From contig CM038720.1 of NCBI GenBank assembly GCA_021613375.1, positions 3,515,182 to 3,579,181 of the forward strand: a DNA stretch of 64,000 nucleotides, in the 5' to 3' direction. The notes under the pieces are model-generated. The model saw only the letters and a list, made by a program, of their open reading frames with translations, had not been told where the DNA came from and ran no database searches. Both the position numbers and the translations under genes were made by a program. Below, piece by piece: positions 1 through 12,228 of the stretch (its first letter is position 1; each line of letters begins with the position of its first letter). This DNA comes from Megaleporinus macrocephalus. Lineage: Eukaryota; Chordata; Actinopteri; Characiformes; Anostomidae.

Positions 1-803
1 ACTATACCACCGTACTAACCACTACACCACCGTACTGACCACTACACCACCGTACTGACCACTACACCACCGTACTAACCACTACACCACCGTACTGACC
101 ACTACACCACCATACTAACCACTACACGACCGTACTAACCACTACACCACCATACTGACCACTACACCACTATACTAACCACTAGTACACCACTATACAA
201 CACCACCATACTAACCACTATACCACCGTACTAACCACTACACCACCGTACTGACCACTACACCACCATACTGACCACTACACCACCGTACTAACCACTA
301 CACCACCATACTAACCACTACACCACCGTACTAACCACTACACCACCATACTAACCACTACACCACTGTACTAACCACTACACCACCGTACTAACCACTA
401 CACCACTGTACTGACCACTACACCACCGTACTGACCACTACACTACCGTACTGACCACTACACCACCATACTAACCACTACACCACTCTACTGACCACTA
501 CACCACCGTACTAACCACTACACCACCGTACTAACCACTACACCACCATACTAACCACTACACCACCATACTAACCACTACACCACCGTACTGACCACTA
601 CACCACCATACTAACCACTACACCACTGTACTGACCACTACACCACCATACTGACCACTACACCACCGTACTAACCACTACACCACCGTACTAACCACTA
701 CACCACCATACTAACCACTACACCACCGTACTAACCACTACACCATCTTACTAACCACTACACCACCATACTAACCACTACACTACCGTACTAACCACTA
801 TAA
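1..803. repeat. 20-bp minisatellite array
   Basis: About 40 head-to-tail copies of a 20-bp unit of the type CTACACCACCGTACTAACCA fill this stretch and probably continue left of the window. Variation is concentrated at a few positions (CCG/CCA/CTG and TAA/TGA). One irregular interruption lies near 180-210. It has no coding value, because the unit length is not a multiple of three. Confidence 0.95.
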
Positions 804-1660
804 AACTAATAATCATACATACAATACAAAGTAACATGAATATGTTATTGTGAGAGAAGTATCTTGTGAGAATCAGATCTTGATCCAGTGTGAAGAACAA
901 AGTTAGGTTCCAGATTTCTCCTGGACGCCCCAGACATTGTATGAATGTATTCAGTTCCTTCAGCAGCAAATCTTGATTTATCTTAATGAAGTACTGAGCA
1001 GTCAAAGCAGGTATTAGATGAGAACTGATAATAATACTGGGTTGTTTAGGAGAAGCTTGGAAAGGGTTAAATAAACACACTGGAAAATCGCTACTTACTC
1101 TATTAATACTGATTAAATATATTGAGTTTTGGTCCTGGTGTGTTACACATCTTATTCCAGAGCACAAACTCACACATATAAGAAAAAATAAAAGATATTA
1201 TGAGATGATTATGGATCTCTTTATAATTTAAAGACATGTATTTGGCCACCAAACATTGATTGGTCCCTGATCACCCACTACGTACCACCTGCAATTTAAT
1301 AATATATAATACACAATAAACATCCAACTTACAATCCACTTCTAACACGTTCTAACGGCTTAAAATCACGAAGAGCAAGTTTGCTGACGGCGGTTTTGTG
1401 GTGCCAGCCCACCCCAGTGATGGACCGTGTCCAAAACTGCCCGAATTTACGATGGTGAAACTTTAATGGCCGCTTAAATCCCAGTTTAGCAGCTCTGCGG
1501 CGGCCTCATTTAACTGGTCGGTGTGAATTGTGGTCAGAGAGATCAGCACTGGCTGCTGAGACCCTGTTGGAAACGCCCACCTCAGCGAAGCTTAATTATC
1601 CAGAAGAAATGAATCAGAGTAGCATCTCTATTTAAACAACTTTTAAAAGACCAGCCAAGA
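804..1660. other. Non-genic stretch with a dispersed repeat (about 840-1130)
   Basis: No gene is supported. Positions about 840-1130 are the reverse complement of 42930-43215, and the similarity extends over roughly 300 bp. A further partial relative lies at 43380-43570. The copies are an interspersed repeat. Next to the 42.8-kb and 43.4-kb copies is a motif resembling the CAGTACTGTAC start of Tc1-like inverted repeats. The rest (1130-1660) shows nothing recognisable. Confidence 0.6.
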
Positions 1661-1784
1661 GTGCAGGACCCCCGGCAGCAAGAGAGCCCACTCTCTCAGA
1701 GCTTCAACCCATTTATAGCACTAAAGCAGAATCTCAGACTGACAGCGCTAATGAGTCTGAACACGTCTTCTCTTATACAGAGCG

Positions 1785-2680
1785 TCTTACAGTTTACCTG
1801 TACACAGGTAAGTGAAGGTAGTGTTACAGTTTACCTGTACACAGGTAGGTGAAGGTAGTGTTACAGTTTACCTGTACACAGGTAGGTGAAGGTAGTGCTA
1901 CAGTTTACCTGTACACAGGTAGGTGAAGGTAGCGTTACAGTTTATCTGTACACAGGTAGGTGAAGATAGCGTTACAGTTTATCTGTACACAGGTAGGTTA
2001 AGGTAGTGTTACAGTTGACCTTTACACAGGTAGGTGAAGGTAGCTTTACAGTTTACCTGTACACAGGTAGGTGAAGGTAGCAATAAAGTTTACTTGTACA
2101 CAGGTAGGTGAAGGTAGCGTTACAGTTTATCTGTACACAGGTAGGTGAAGGTAGCAATAAAGTTTACCTGTACACAGGTAGGTGAAGGTAGTGTTACAGT
2201 TTACCTGTACACAGGTAGGTGAAGGTAGCTTTAAAGTTTATCTGTACACAGGTAGGTGAAGATAGCGTTACAGTTTACCTGTACACAGGTAGGTGAAGGT
2301 AGTGTTACAGTTTATCTGTACACAGGTAGGTGAAGGTAGTGTTACAGTTTACCTGTACACAGGTAGGTGAAGGTAGTGTTACAGTTTACCTGTACACAGG
2401 TAGGTTAAGGTAGTGTTACAGTTTACCTGTACACAGGTAGGTGAAGGTGGTGTTACAGTTTACCTGTACACAGGTAGGTGAAGGTAGTGTTACAGTTTAC
2501 CCGTACACAGGTAGGTGAAGGTGGTGTTACAGTTTACTTGTACACAGGTAGGTGAAGGTGGTGTTACAGTGTACCTGTACACAGGTAGGTGAGGGTGGTG
2601 TTACAGTGTACCTGTACACAGGTAGGTGAGGGTGGTGTTACAGTGTACCTGTACACAGGTAGGTGAAGGTAGTGTCTTAC
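1785..2680. repeat. 37-bp minisatellite with a palindrome in every unit
   Basis: About 24 copies of a 37-bp unit. Each unit carries ACCTGTACACAGGT, a perfect 6-bp inverted repeat (ACCTGT/ACAGGT) around AC, followed by AGGTGAAGGTAG. Substitutions (GTGTTA, GCGTTA, CTTTA, AATAAA) fall mostly outside the palindrome. The array runs into a Tc1-like fragment at about 2690. Confidence 0.95.
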
Positions 2681-2689
2681 ACAAGGACT

Positions 2690-3260
2690 CCTACTGTTAT
2701 AGTGTAAGGTGGTTACCCGGGTGGGCAGAGACTTTGCATTACACTGCATTGGATCCTCATCCCAACTGCGAAACATGGTGGTGGCAGCATCACAGTTTAC
2801 ATTCTTCTGCTGCTATTAGAGCAGGACTGCTTGCCATCATTTGATGAATGTTGGATCGTCCATCTGTGAACTAAACCCGGGTCCTCCAGAAAGACCACAA
2901 CCCTAAAAAGACTAGTCTGTAAAAGACTGGCTGAAGCAAAAGCAATACAGTAATGCAGTAGAAATGTATATATAGAAGGATACTTCATAGTTTTGACCCT
3001 CATCTGTCTCGACCAGCCAATCAGACAACTTCAACAAGACATAAAATTGGCCTTGAAGATTATAGAACATTTTAAATTGGAGCGGGAGAAGCTAAACTAT
3101 GGTGTTCCTACAAAATCCCGTCAACATTCCAGAGTTCAAGCAGTTCTGGAAGGAGGAACAGGCCGAGATGCCTCCAAATCCCTCATGATCAAGATGGAAC
3201 CATTTGATTGATGTCGATGCTGCTCAAGGAGATTAAACCAGTTCCTGAAGGCAGAGCTTT
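2690..3260 (+). mobile_element. Degenerate Tc1-like transposon fragment
   Basis: Positions 2760-2835 carry the Tc1 transposase signature in broken frame: an AACTGCGAAACATGGTGGTG run, corresponding to the conserved VKHGGGS motif, then the segment equivalent to ATGPGRLAII. A second, better-preserved copy of the same region lies at 4495-4600. Frames are broken throughout, so this is a non-functional relic. Confidence 0.7.
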
Positions 3261-3299
3261 ACATGCTTTTGCCAACCAAGACATGAACAACTACTAATT

Positions 3300-4480
3300 A
3301 TGTTTGTGCAACTATATTATATCAACAACATTCCAACTCCAGATTGTCTGGTCTGATTGTATGATTCGGGCTTGTGTACAGCTTTTTGATCAGATGCACA
3401 GATTCCGTAAAACAACAGATTTATTCTGTAATTTTTTCCCATAGAGAATGAATAGGATGGAAAAGTGCATGCCAATCTACTGAACTTCTGCTCCACCGAC
3501 AGACACCTATTCAAATACACTGACTCAGGGCAGACCCCCAACCATGACTGTAGTGTTGTTTTGACTCCATACATCTTTTTTCCCCATAGAGTCCCATTCA
3601 TTTTTGGTCCCACCACCAAACCTCATGGTTTCATTTAACCTACAGCCTCCAAACTACCTGTACTCACTCAGGGCAGATCCCCAAGCACTAATCCACTGAC
3701 ACACCAACCCGCACTCCTCTTGTCGTTTTTGCACACTTTTCTAGTTGTTTGTGTCATTTGTTTCATTCCGGTCGGTTTATGGTATGTTCATAGTTGAATT
3801 AAGGTCGTATTTAAGGCCACATTCAATCAAAAATTCACAAAACTTTCAACCAGCACTGTACATTCTCACATTCAACACTGCACTGCCTGAGAGAACAACC
3901 AGGCTATTTTTACTGATAATCATGTAATGAGGCTGCTTGTTGTGCATTCAGAGTTACATTAAAGGGCATAAGAGCACAAACTACTGCAGGCATTTCATCC
4001 TTCATTCCCAGCTCTTCTCTACATCCACACTCCCTCAGCTCTCGTGCTTTCTTTAGTCTCCCTGCTCCTCTGGAAGCAGAAACAGATCTGCTTTTAGCTC
4101 CGATGCTGAAACGCAGGATTATGAATCAGCGCTGTGGGCAGGCAATTGTTTATAAGCATGGTCTTATTATTGGTTCAGCATTATGATTTGACTAATTGTT
4201 AGTTCAGATATAGTGACATACTAATTATCCCATGTTCTGCTCCATATGCACACAATGCATCAGCCTGGAATTTTCATTAGGGATGCTTCCATGCATCTTC
4301 AGACTGACTGCAAGCGCTTGCGGATGCCAGTACGTACTGAGTCACCTACTTAGAATGAAGCAGATGTTAGTGTAAACGAGTTGGATGCACCTTAACAGTC
4401 ACACCAGTCAAATCAAGCTAGTGATATCCATCAGCTAACTATGCTACATTAGTTAGGATGCAGTGGAGAACCGTGGGTTA
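3300..4480. other. Non-genic stretch, dispersed repeat pieces
   Basis: No gene is supported. Positions 3520-3560 and 3655-3690 contain related direct repeats (ACTCAGGGCAGA...CCCCAA) around an ACTCCAT/CCCATAGAGTCCCATTC motif, the look of an old interspersed repeat. Positions 3950-4480 show nothing recognisable. Confidence 0.4.
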
Positions 4481-4489
4481 TGTTACATA

Positions 4490-5345
4490 TCAGTTTCCCA
4501 ACTGTGAAACATGGTGGTGGCAGTATCACCGTTTGAGGCTGTTCTGCTGCTACTGGACCAGGACGGCTTGCCATTATTGGATAAAGTTATTCATTTTAAT
4601 TGTATCAAGAATGTTAGATCATCCATCTGTGAAGTGAACCTAAAAACATGACGACCCTAAAAAGAACACAAAAAAATGCTGGAGTCAAAGTTCAGACCAG
4701 AAGAAATGAAGTATGTTTCATAGTTTTGATCTTCATCTGACTGCTTGACCAATAGGCTCTGTCGCACAGTGACAGCATGTATCACATCCGAGGCTAACGC
4801 ATCCAAAGAGCTCATGTTTCCATGTTTACATCCTGATGGAGTCATTTGATTGGCTGGCTGAACTGTGCTACAGAGACGGTTGATTAAAGGGACAGAAGAG
4901 GATCATTATTATGACCACTTCCTACTTTGGATGGTAGCAGAGCATAGTTGTTCTCTGGACCACTTATCCATATAGCAGACACTCTTAACCGATTTGGGTC
5001 TGAATCCATCCTTGCAGATCACATACACCATACATGCTGATGGTCTTCTCTGGGGTGGATGGGATCTTCCAGCAAGACAATGAGACACATCACATGACTA
5101 GAAATGTCCCACATTGGTTGGAAGAGCTGACCAAGACATCCAAGTACTAACCTGGACCCCTAATTCCTCAGACTTGAACCCAACTAAGCATCTGTGGGAC
5201 CACCTGGATGGTGGTGTTGGCTCTATGGATCCTCCTCCACGCTCCTTCCAGCAGCTGTGGGATGCACTTCAGTCAGCACGATACCTCCAGAGACCTATGA
5301 CCACCTACCAGGACCTTATTGAGTTTCCCAGTCCGTCTAGCTGCT
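4490..5345 (+). mobile_element. Tc1-like transposase relic
   Basis: Two conserved blocks of a Tc1/mariner-superfamily DDE transposase are visible. The VKHGGGS block is at about 4505-4530. At about 5070-5330 is a C-terminal block reading FQQDNE, then VPHWLEEL, then SSDLNPTKHLWDHLD, followed by SMDPPPRSFQQLWDAL. The third acidic-residue region (DLNP..HLWD) is recognisable, but a frameshift and stops lie between the blocks. A related fragment is on the minus strand at 58670-59035. Flanks at 4720-4880 and 5470-5625 are imperfect direct repeats of each other. Confidence 0.8.
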
Positions 5346-5869
5346 GTCTGTGCTGCCCATGGCGGTTACTCTGGATATTAGTTGGTGGTCATAATAATGT
5401 GACTCGACTGTGTACTTCACTTACGCACTACAGTGGAGAACAGGAGGTTCTGTTCCACATCAGTTTCAGTACAGCTTGGTTCCTCATCTGTCTCTTTATC
5501 AACCATCTATGTGGCACAGTGACAGCAGGAATCATATCAAAGACTAACCCTCGCGAGGAGCTCCCGGTTCCAATTTTATATCTTGTTGGAATCGCCTGAT
5601 TGGCTGATCGAGCTGTAGCTAAATATCCTCTGAAGCCACACACTTTAAACACTGAAGGCTGGTCACAGAGAATTGCCACTGTTACCCTTGACACATATGC
5701 TAATGCTAGTAACCAGTTTAGCGTAACCTCCTGCGTCAAGTCAAGCTGAGCCGTCTGATGCGGCTCTAGACCACCAGAGCTCCGGCAGCACCTCTCTTTA
5801 GTGTTCCGGACTGACCTGAATACCATTTTTCATCACCGGAGGCTGAAAAAGATGATGAGAGCAGACGAT

Positions 5870-6005
5870 GAAAGATGAGAGAACAAGAGCCAAAGACAGA
5901 GATGAAAAGAGAAAGAGAAATAATAAGACAGAGAGAGAAAGAGATGAAGAGAGATAGAGACAGAGAGAGAAAGAGAGAGAGTGATAAAGAGAAGGAGGAG
6001 AGAGC
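5870..6005. repeat. Purine-rich (GA)n tract
   Basis: Imperfect GAGA/AAAGAGA low-complexity run on the plus strand. Apparent open frames here (Arg/Glu repeats) are artefacts of the repeat. Confidence 0.9.
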
Positions 6006-6097
6006 TGTGTCTCAGTGTGAGGTTAGTAAGAGGTCAGCTGGTGTTTACTGGAGTGCAGATGTAAAAATCAGCTTGTGGTGTTTTGCAGTGATGCAGT

Positions 6098-6483
6098 GAT
6101 GCATACACACACACACATACAGACACACACACATACACACATACACACACATACACATAAACACATACATACACACACACAAAAACAGATACACACACAC
6201 AAAAACACACACACACACACATACACACACATACACATAAACACACACAAACACATACACATAAACACACACACACACACATACACATAAACACACAAAC
6301 ACACACACACATACACATAAACACACACACAAACAGATACACACACAAAATCAGACACAGTCACATACACACAAACACACAAAAACAGACACACACATAC
6401 ACACATAAACACACATACACACACACAAACAGACACAGTCACATACACACAAACACACAGACACATAAACACACATATGCACA

Positions 6484-6517
<34 letters not shown>

Positions 6518-6762
6518 AACAGACACACACACATAAACATATATACATACACACACACAAAAACAGACACACACATACACACATAAACACACATACACAA
6601 AAACAGACACAGTCACATACACATAAACACACACACACATACATGCCCACATACCCACAAACACTCACACACACACGCATAATCATAAACACACACACAC
6701 ACACACACACACAAATACACACAGTCAAACACACAAACGCATACACCGTCACACAACATACA

Positions 6763-6816
<54 letters not shown>

Positions 6817-7212
6817 TACACACAGTCAAACACACAAACGCATACACCGTCACACAAACACACACACACATACACATATACATACACACACATAGGCACA
6901 TACAAACACACATATATACGCACACACACACAGTCGCACATATACACACACAGTCACAGACACACAATCACACACACACACAGTGACACACACAGTCAAA
7001 TACACAAACACACGCACACACATACACATACACACACATACACACACACACATAGGCACATACAAACACACATATATATATGCACACACACACACAGTCA
7101 CACATATACACACAGACACACAATCACACACACACACAGTCAAATACACAAACACACACATAGTCACACACAAACACACACATATATACACAAACGCACA
7201 CACACACTCTTG
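6098..7212. repeat. Long (CA)n/(CATA)n microsatellite domain
   Basis: About 1.1 kb of imperfect CACACA with CATA, CAAA and CAGT interruptions. A larger unit repeats at 6700-6760 and 6815-6860 (the AAATACACACAGTCAAACAC segment) and again near 6980-7170. All Cys/Val and His/Thr frames here are repeat artefacts. Confidence 0.97.
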
Positions 7213-7650
7213 TCTTTCTGTATGACTGCATGTAAATACTATGAGTTGGAAAACTTAACAGTTGCAGAGAAACTGTGACTCCTAACAACCACCTGAAAGA
7301 CCTGCTAGACCCACCAACACTGTCCCCATCAGGTAAACAGGTGAAGATCAAGCTCCACCTTCAGATCTGAGAACATCCACAGGTTTCTATTTATCCTTCC
7401 ACTGTGAGAAGACACCTCAACAATGTGGGTCTGAAAGGATGTGTATCTGTTCAAGAAGCTCCTCACTGAGAAACGGAAATACTGACACATCAAACAAAGA
7501 AGCTGAACAGTGGACTGACCACCCCAGAGTCCAGAACCTCAGCACCACTGGACGTGTTTGGGGTTATTTGGATGGTGAGAAGCAGAACCAACTTCTAAGA
7601 CTGAACTTTAGAGTTCGCAACCTGTTTCTAAAGGAAAGTGCTGGTCAGAC
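7213..7650. other. Non-genic stretch
   Basis: Positions 7290-7620 resemble a decayed Tc1-like transposase region (AAGAAGCTCCTCACTGAGAA and surroundings), but the similarity is too weak to be sure. Nothing else is recognised. Confidence 0.3.
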
Positions 7651-7654
7651 GCAC

Positions 7655-8110
7655 CGCGGGTGATAACATGAGCTCTCAGCGGTCAGCTGGTCAAGAAGTG
7701 GTCAGTGAAGTTGTTCAGCAATTAATTCCGTTGTAGAAAAACAGAGATAACCTCGTGCTAACTCATTAAAGCTGGGGTTCTCCGGGGTTCTCCGACCGAC
7801 CCTCGTCTCCGAACACATCCGCGCTGGAGGCCAGCGGTTAATTGGAGGAGGGAGGCGGGAGCGACCGGAGTGAGCTCCACAGTCAGAGCGGTAATTAGCG
7901 TGGAAGGACGAGCGCTCCGGGCCACGAGACTTCATGGAAGTGCCATGAGAACACATTTAAAGTTTCCCTGCGCGGGACTGGCTCCCGTGGTCTGCGAGGC
8001 GCGGCGGCGGACGGGAGGGGGAGCAATAACGGGGGGATTTATGGCGTCTCCTGCAGTCGCAGTCACTGGGAATGCTACTCAGAATGTGTGTGTAATTCAC
8101 AGCGAGAGTT
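7655..8110. other. CpG-dense segment
   Basis: This roughly 450-bp stretch is clearly richer in G, C and CpG than its neighbours (GCGAGGCGCGGCGGCGGACG at about 7996-8015, and CGCGCTGG, GAGCGACCGGAG). It could be a CpG island marking a promoter or enhancer. However, no convincing exon with splice sites follows on either strand, and 8110-8285 shows nothing. Confidence 0.35.
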
Positions 8111-8289
8111 ACAGATGATATTTGTTGGGAGGATGAAATGGAAATGAAGAGAGATGATCGTGTCGGGTCTCATATCTCACTCAGAAGACCCCGCTCGGGA
8201 TTTGAGTGGGAGTCTAATGAGAACTAACGAGATTCCGTGTGTGGAGTGATTTGTCGGCCTGTAATGACGGATTTGCAGTGAGTAAAAGG

Positions 8290-8970
8290 CCCCATAGACA
8301 CTTACAGGCATTATATACACATATAATAACACATACATACATCTATAACATTTTTGTAATATGTTTTATTACATATACATATATAATAACAGTTTTATTA
8401 CATATACTTGTATAATAACAGCTTTATTACACATACATATATAATAACAGCTTTATTACATATACATATATAATAACAGCTTTATTATATATACATATAA
8501 TAATAGCAGCTTTATTACATTTACATATATAACAGTTTTATTACATATATATAATAACAGCTTTATTGCATTTACTTGTATAACAGCTTTATTACATATA
8601 CATGTATAGTAACAGCTTTATTACAGATACATGTATAATAACAACTTTATTACATATACATATAATAATAGCAGCTTTATTACACATACACATGTAATAA
8701 CAGCTTTATTACAGATACATATATAATAACAGCTTTATTACATATACATATATAATAAAAGCTTTATTACATATATTATATAACAGCTTTATAACATATA
8801 CATATATAATAGCAGCTTTATTACATATACATATATAATAGCAGCTTTATTACATATACATATATAATAACAGCTTTATTACATGTACATATATAATAGC
8901 AACTTTATTACATATACATATATAATAACAACTTTATTACGTGTACATATTTAATAGCAGCTTTATTAAC
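8290..8970. repeat. 29-bp AT-rich minisatellite
   Basis: Roughly 22 copies of a unit built from CAGCTTTATTACATATACAT plus ATATAATAA. Copies differ by small indels in the ATAT part. Confidence 0.92.
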
Positions 8971-8989
8971 ATGTTTAATGTTTTAATTG

Positions 8990-10116
8990 TATATTTCTCT
9001 CCTTTTCTCTTTATCTATCCATCTCTCTCACTCTCTCTTTCTCTCTCCCTCTCTGTCCCTCTCCCTCCCTCTCTCTCTCCTGAGATTTTTCTTTCTATTT
9101 TGTTATTTATTATCTTTTACCTTCTTTTTATTCTTTTTCTTTCATTTCTTTCTCTCTTTTATCATTCTCTCTTTCTCTATTCCTCCATTTGTCTCTCATT
9201 TTTACTGCATCTCTCATTTCTCCTGCTTTTCTCATTTTTTAATTCATTTTCTTTGCTCTGTTTTTCATCTCATTTGATTGCTGTCATTCTTTTTCTTGAT
9301 CTCATTTGTCTCTTTATTTCTTTCATTCTTTCTTTCATCTATCATCTCTTGTTTTCTTTCTCTGTTCATTTCCCCTATCTTTCTCTCTTCTTTCTGTTTA
9401 TTCTTTCTGTTTCTGCCTTTTGTCTTTTCTTTCTCTTTGTTTTCATCTCTCATTCATTCTCTTTTTCATTCTTTTTCTTCTCATACTCTTCATGTTTTAC
9501 TTTCTCTCTCTTTCTCTCATGTTCTTTCTCTCTCTATTTTCTTCTCTATCTCTCTCTCTCTTTCTCCCTCTCTTGAAGCTCTCCATCACTATTTCTATCC
9601 CTCTTTATCCCCTCTCTCTGTCTCTCTCTCTATCTCTCTCTCTCTAACCTCTCTCTCTAACCTCTCTCTCTAATCTCTCTCTCTCTAACCTCTCTCTCTC
9701 TTTGACCTCTCTCGCTTCATCTCTCTCTCTCTTTAACCTCTCTCTCTCTGTCTCTCTCTCTATTTCTCTCTCTCTAACCTCTCTCTCTCTTTGACCTCTC
9801 TCGCTTCATCTCTCTCTCTTTAACCTCTCTCTTTCTGTCTCTCTCTCTATCTGTCTCTCTCTAACCTCTCTCTCTTTGACCTCTCTCTCTTCGTCTCTCT
9901 TTAATCTCTCTCTCTGTCTCTCTCTAACCTCTTGCTCTTTGTTGCTCTCTCTATCCCTCTCTCTTTCTCCCTCTCTCACTAACCTTTCTCTATCCCTCTC
10001 TCTTTATCCCTCTCTCTAACCTCTCTGTCCCTCGCTCTCTTTCTCCCTCCATCTAACCTTTCCCTCTCTCTTTATCCCTATCTTTACACCCTCTCTCTCT
10101 TTCTGTCTCTTGTCTA

Positions 10117-10180
<64 letters not shown>
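8990..10180. repeat. Pyrimidine-rich (CT)n domain
   Basis: About 1.2 kb of CTCTCT/TTTCTTT on the plus strand. Within it, 9640-10030 is organised as short repeats of the type CTAACCTCTCTCTC and TTTGACCTCTCTCGCTTCA. It ends in a nearly pure (CT)n run at 10118-10179. Confidence 0.95.
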
Positions 10181-10182
<2 letters not shown>

Positions 10183-11005
10183 CAGGTGTGGACGCTGTGT
10201 TCAATGGTGTGTGAAGCCCGGTGGTGTTCAGTAAACGATTGAATTAATTCAGTGATGCCGGAGTTTATTCTGCTGGGTTTTTTTCTACTGACTGCAGCAA
10301 AATCAGACATGGTGAACAGAATCACGCTCCGCATTTCATTGGACACACACCGCATGTCTGATGAGTTTATTAACGCTGGAGAAAATCTGCACCACAAGCC
10401 CGTTTAAAGCAGTAATTCAGCTGAAATTTCAGCCTGGAGCTACAAGGCTAACGTATTATTGATGGAAGCATATACCCCACCAATTAGCATGGTGCTAACC
10501 ACATGCCTGAAACTGCAATGCTCTAGCTAAACATAAATATTACAGTTAAATTGTATCTCATGAATAAAATCCCCACCAAACTTTATAGGTTAGTCTAGAC
10601 TCATGTTGATGCAGATCATGTGATCATGACGCTAACACACTGACATTTCAGAGAAGATCAAGATGAGGCTCTTGTCTCAGGTTACTCTTATTTGGTTACA
10701 AGGTTCTTTTGGCTCTGGCTCTCTGGACTTCTACCACCAGCATGCGTCTCAAGATTGCCGTCTAGGGTGCGCCTAAGTAGGATACAAATCTTTATCTCCG
10801 CTTCCCTGAAAGCTAGCAATGGAAAGGTTGATGTTGACTAGTAGCTGATCATGTGATTACGACACTAACAACCTGGACGTCTCAGAGAAGACAACAGATG
10901 AGGAACCTGGTGATTCTATGTTCGTCAATTCTGGTTCCTTGATGGCTACAAATGCAGATCCAGTGCTAGTTGGAAAGAGCACACCATTGTCTACAGACCT
11001 GTGGA
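10181..11005. other. Non-genic stretch with a ~55-bp direct repeat
   Basis: No gene is supported. Positions about 10612-10668 and 10845-10902 are imperfect direct copies (GATCATGTGAT...GACACTAAC...CAGAGAAGA...AGATGAGG). Otherwise nothing is recognisable. Confidence 0.4.
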
Positions 11006-11007
11006 GT

Positions 11008-11496
11008 ATATATATATATATATATATCAGCCATAATATTACAACCATCTCCTTGTATCTACACTCATTATCCATTATATCAGCTCCACTGACCATACAG
11101 GAGCTGCACTTACAGTGTTTAAACACTGTGTCCACTCACTGTCCACTCTATTAGACACTCCTACTACTTGCTGGTCCACCTTGTAGATGTAAAGTCAGAG
11201 ACAGTAGCTCATCTGCTGCTGCACAGTTTGTGTTTCTCTAGTTCTTCATCAGTGGACACAGGACGCCGCCCACAGGACACTGCTGTCTGGATACTTTTGG
11301 TTGGTGGGCGATTCTCAGTCCAGCAGTGACACTGAGGAGGTGTTTAAACACTCCAGCAGCAGCCGCACTGCTGTGTCTGATCCACTCACACCAGCACAAC
11401 ACACATACACTAACACACCACCACCACGTCAGCATCACTGCAGTGCTGAGAATGAGCCACCTCCCTAATAGTACCTGCTCTGTGGGGGTCCTGACC

Positions 11497-11571
<75 letters not shown>

Positions 11572-11575
11572 GAGT
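11008..11575. mobile_element. Fold-back repeat family, copy 1, with (TA)n at both ends
   Basis: The copy lies between (TA)n runs at 11008-11027 and 11499-11566. It carries the family landmarks: GCTCCACTGACCATACAGGA, TTCATCAGTGGACACAGGAC, TTTTGGTTGGTGG, a CCAGCAGCAGC block, CACCACCACGTCAG and GGGGTCCTGACCATTA. No transposase frame is present, so it is a non-autonomous family, unclassified here. Confidence 0.75.
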
Positions 11576-11576
11576 C

Positions 11577-12160
11577 AATGCTGCTCCTACTTATGGGAGG
11601 AACAGCGCAGCTTAACCTGAACCCTCTCTTTAAAAGTCATCACAACGTGACCTCCTCAGTATTGACTGTTCTCTTGAGCGGCCCTGAATATTTCAGTAGG
11701 GGTCTGAGGACGGGCCCTCGGCACCTGCACCTCTCGCCAAACTTCAGCTGAAACGTGGGGGTCAGCAGTGCTTCTGCTGACCAAAAAGAAGCAGAGCGAG
11801 GACTTTCGGCCCCGTTAATAATGAATGAGTGAATATTAGATGACGAAGACGAGCAAGTTTACGTAAGGTCACGTGTGTAAGAGGGCCAGAGTTGAGCAGT
11901 TAATCATGTGGTCAGTTCGGTCAGTTGAGAGCGTTTTATCTCGACTTCAGCGCTAACATACCCGTACGCAGGGAGAAGAGTTACGTAAGCGGCGGAGAGA
12001 GAGAGAGATCGCTTTTAGACTGTGGTGGGGTTTTTTTTACGTCACTGAGTTCCAGAAATGTTGGGCTACTGCTCGCTCTCTGTCTGACGCCCACTCTCCC
12101 AGACACACACAGTGAGGAGACGCAGGTATACAGACACTGTATACACATAATATACCTTTT
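11577..12160. other. Non-genic stretch
   Basis: No coding exon is supported. The block GGGAGGAA..GCAGCTTAACCTGAACCCTCTCTTTAAAAG at about 11594-11640 recurs at 12866-12910, as does the following CACAACGTGACCTCCTCAGT, so it belongs to the same local repeat cluster. Confidence 0.4.

Positions 12161-12163
<3 letters not shown>

Positions 12164-12228
<65 letters not shown>

Noticed and set aside
1..803. CRISPR-like regular repeats
   Set aside because: The 20-bp units are contiguous with no unique spacers, and the sequence is eukaryotic. It is a minisatellite.
3317..3619. A 100-codon minus-strand frame
   Set aside because: It overlaps a diverged interspersed repeat, with no recognisable domain or splice context.
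6034..7351. Several long open frames rich in Cys/Val or His/Thr
   Set aside because: They are translations of (CA)n repeats on both strands. No start context, splice sites or complex sequence supports a gene.
8941..9673. Long Ser/Leu/Phe-rich frames resembling membrane proteins
   Set aside because: They arise from the CTCTCT/TTTC tract. Hydrophobicity is a by-product of pyrimidine-rich codons.
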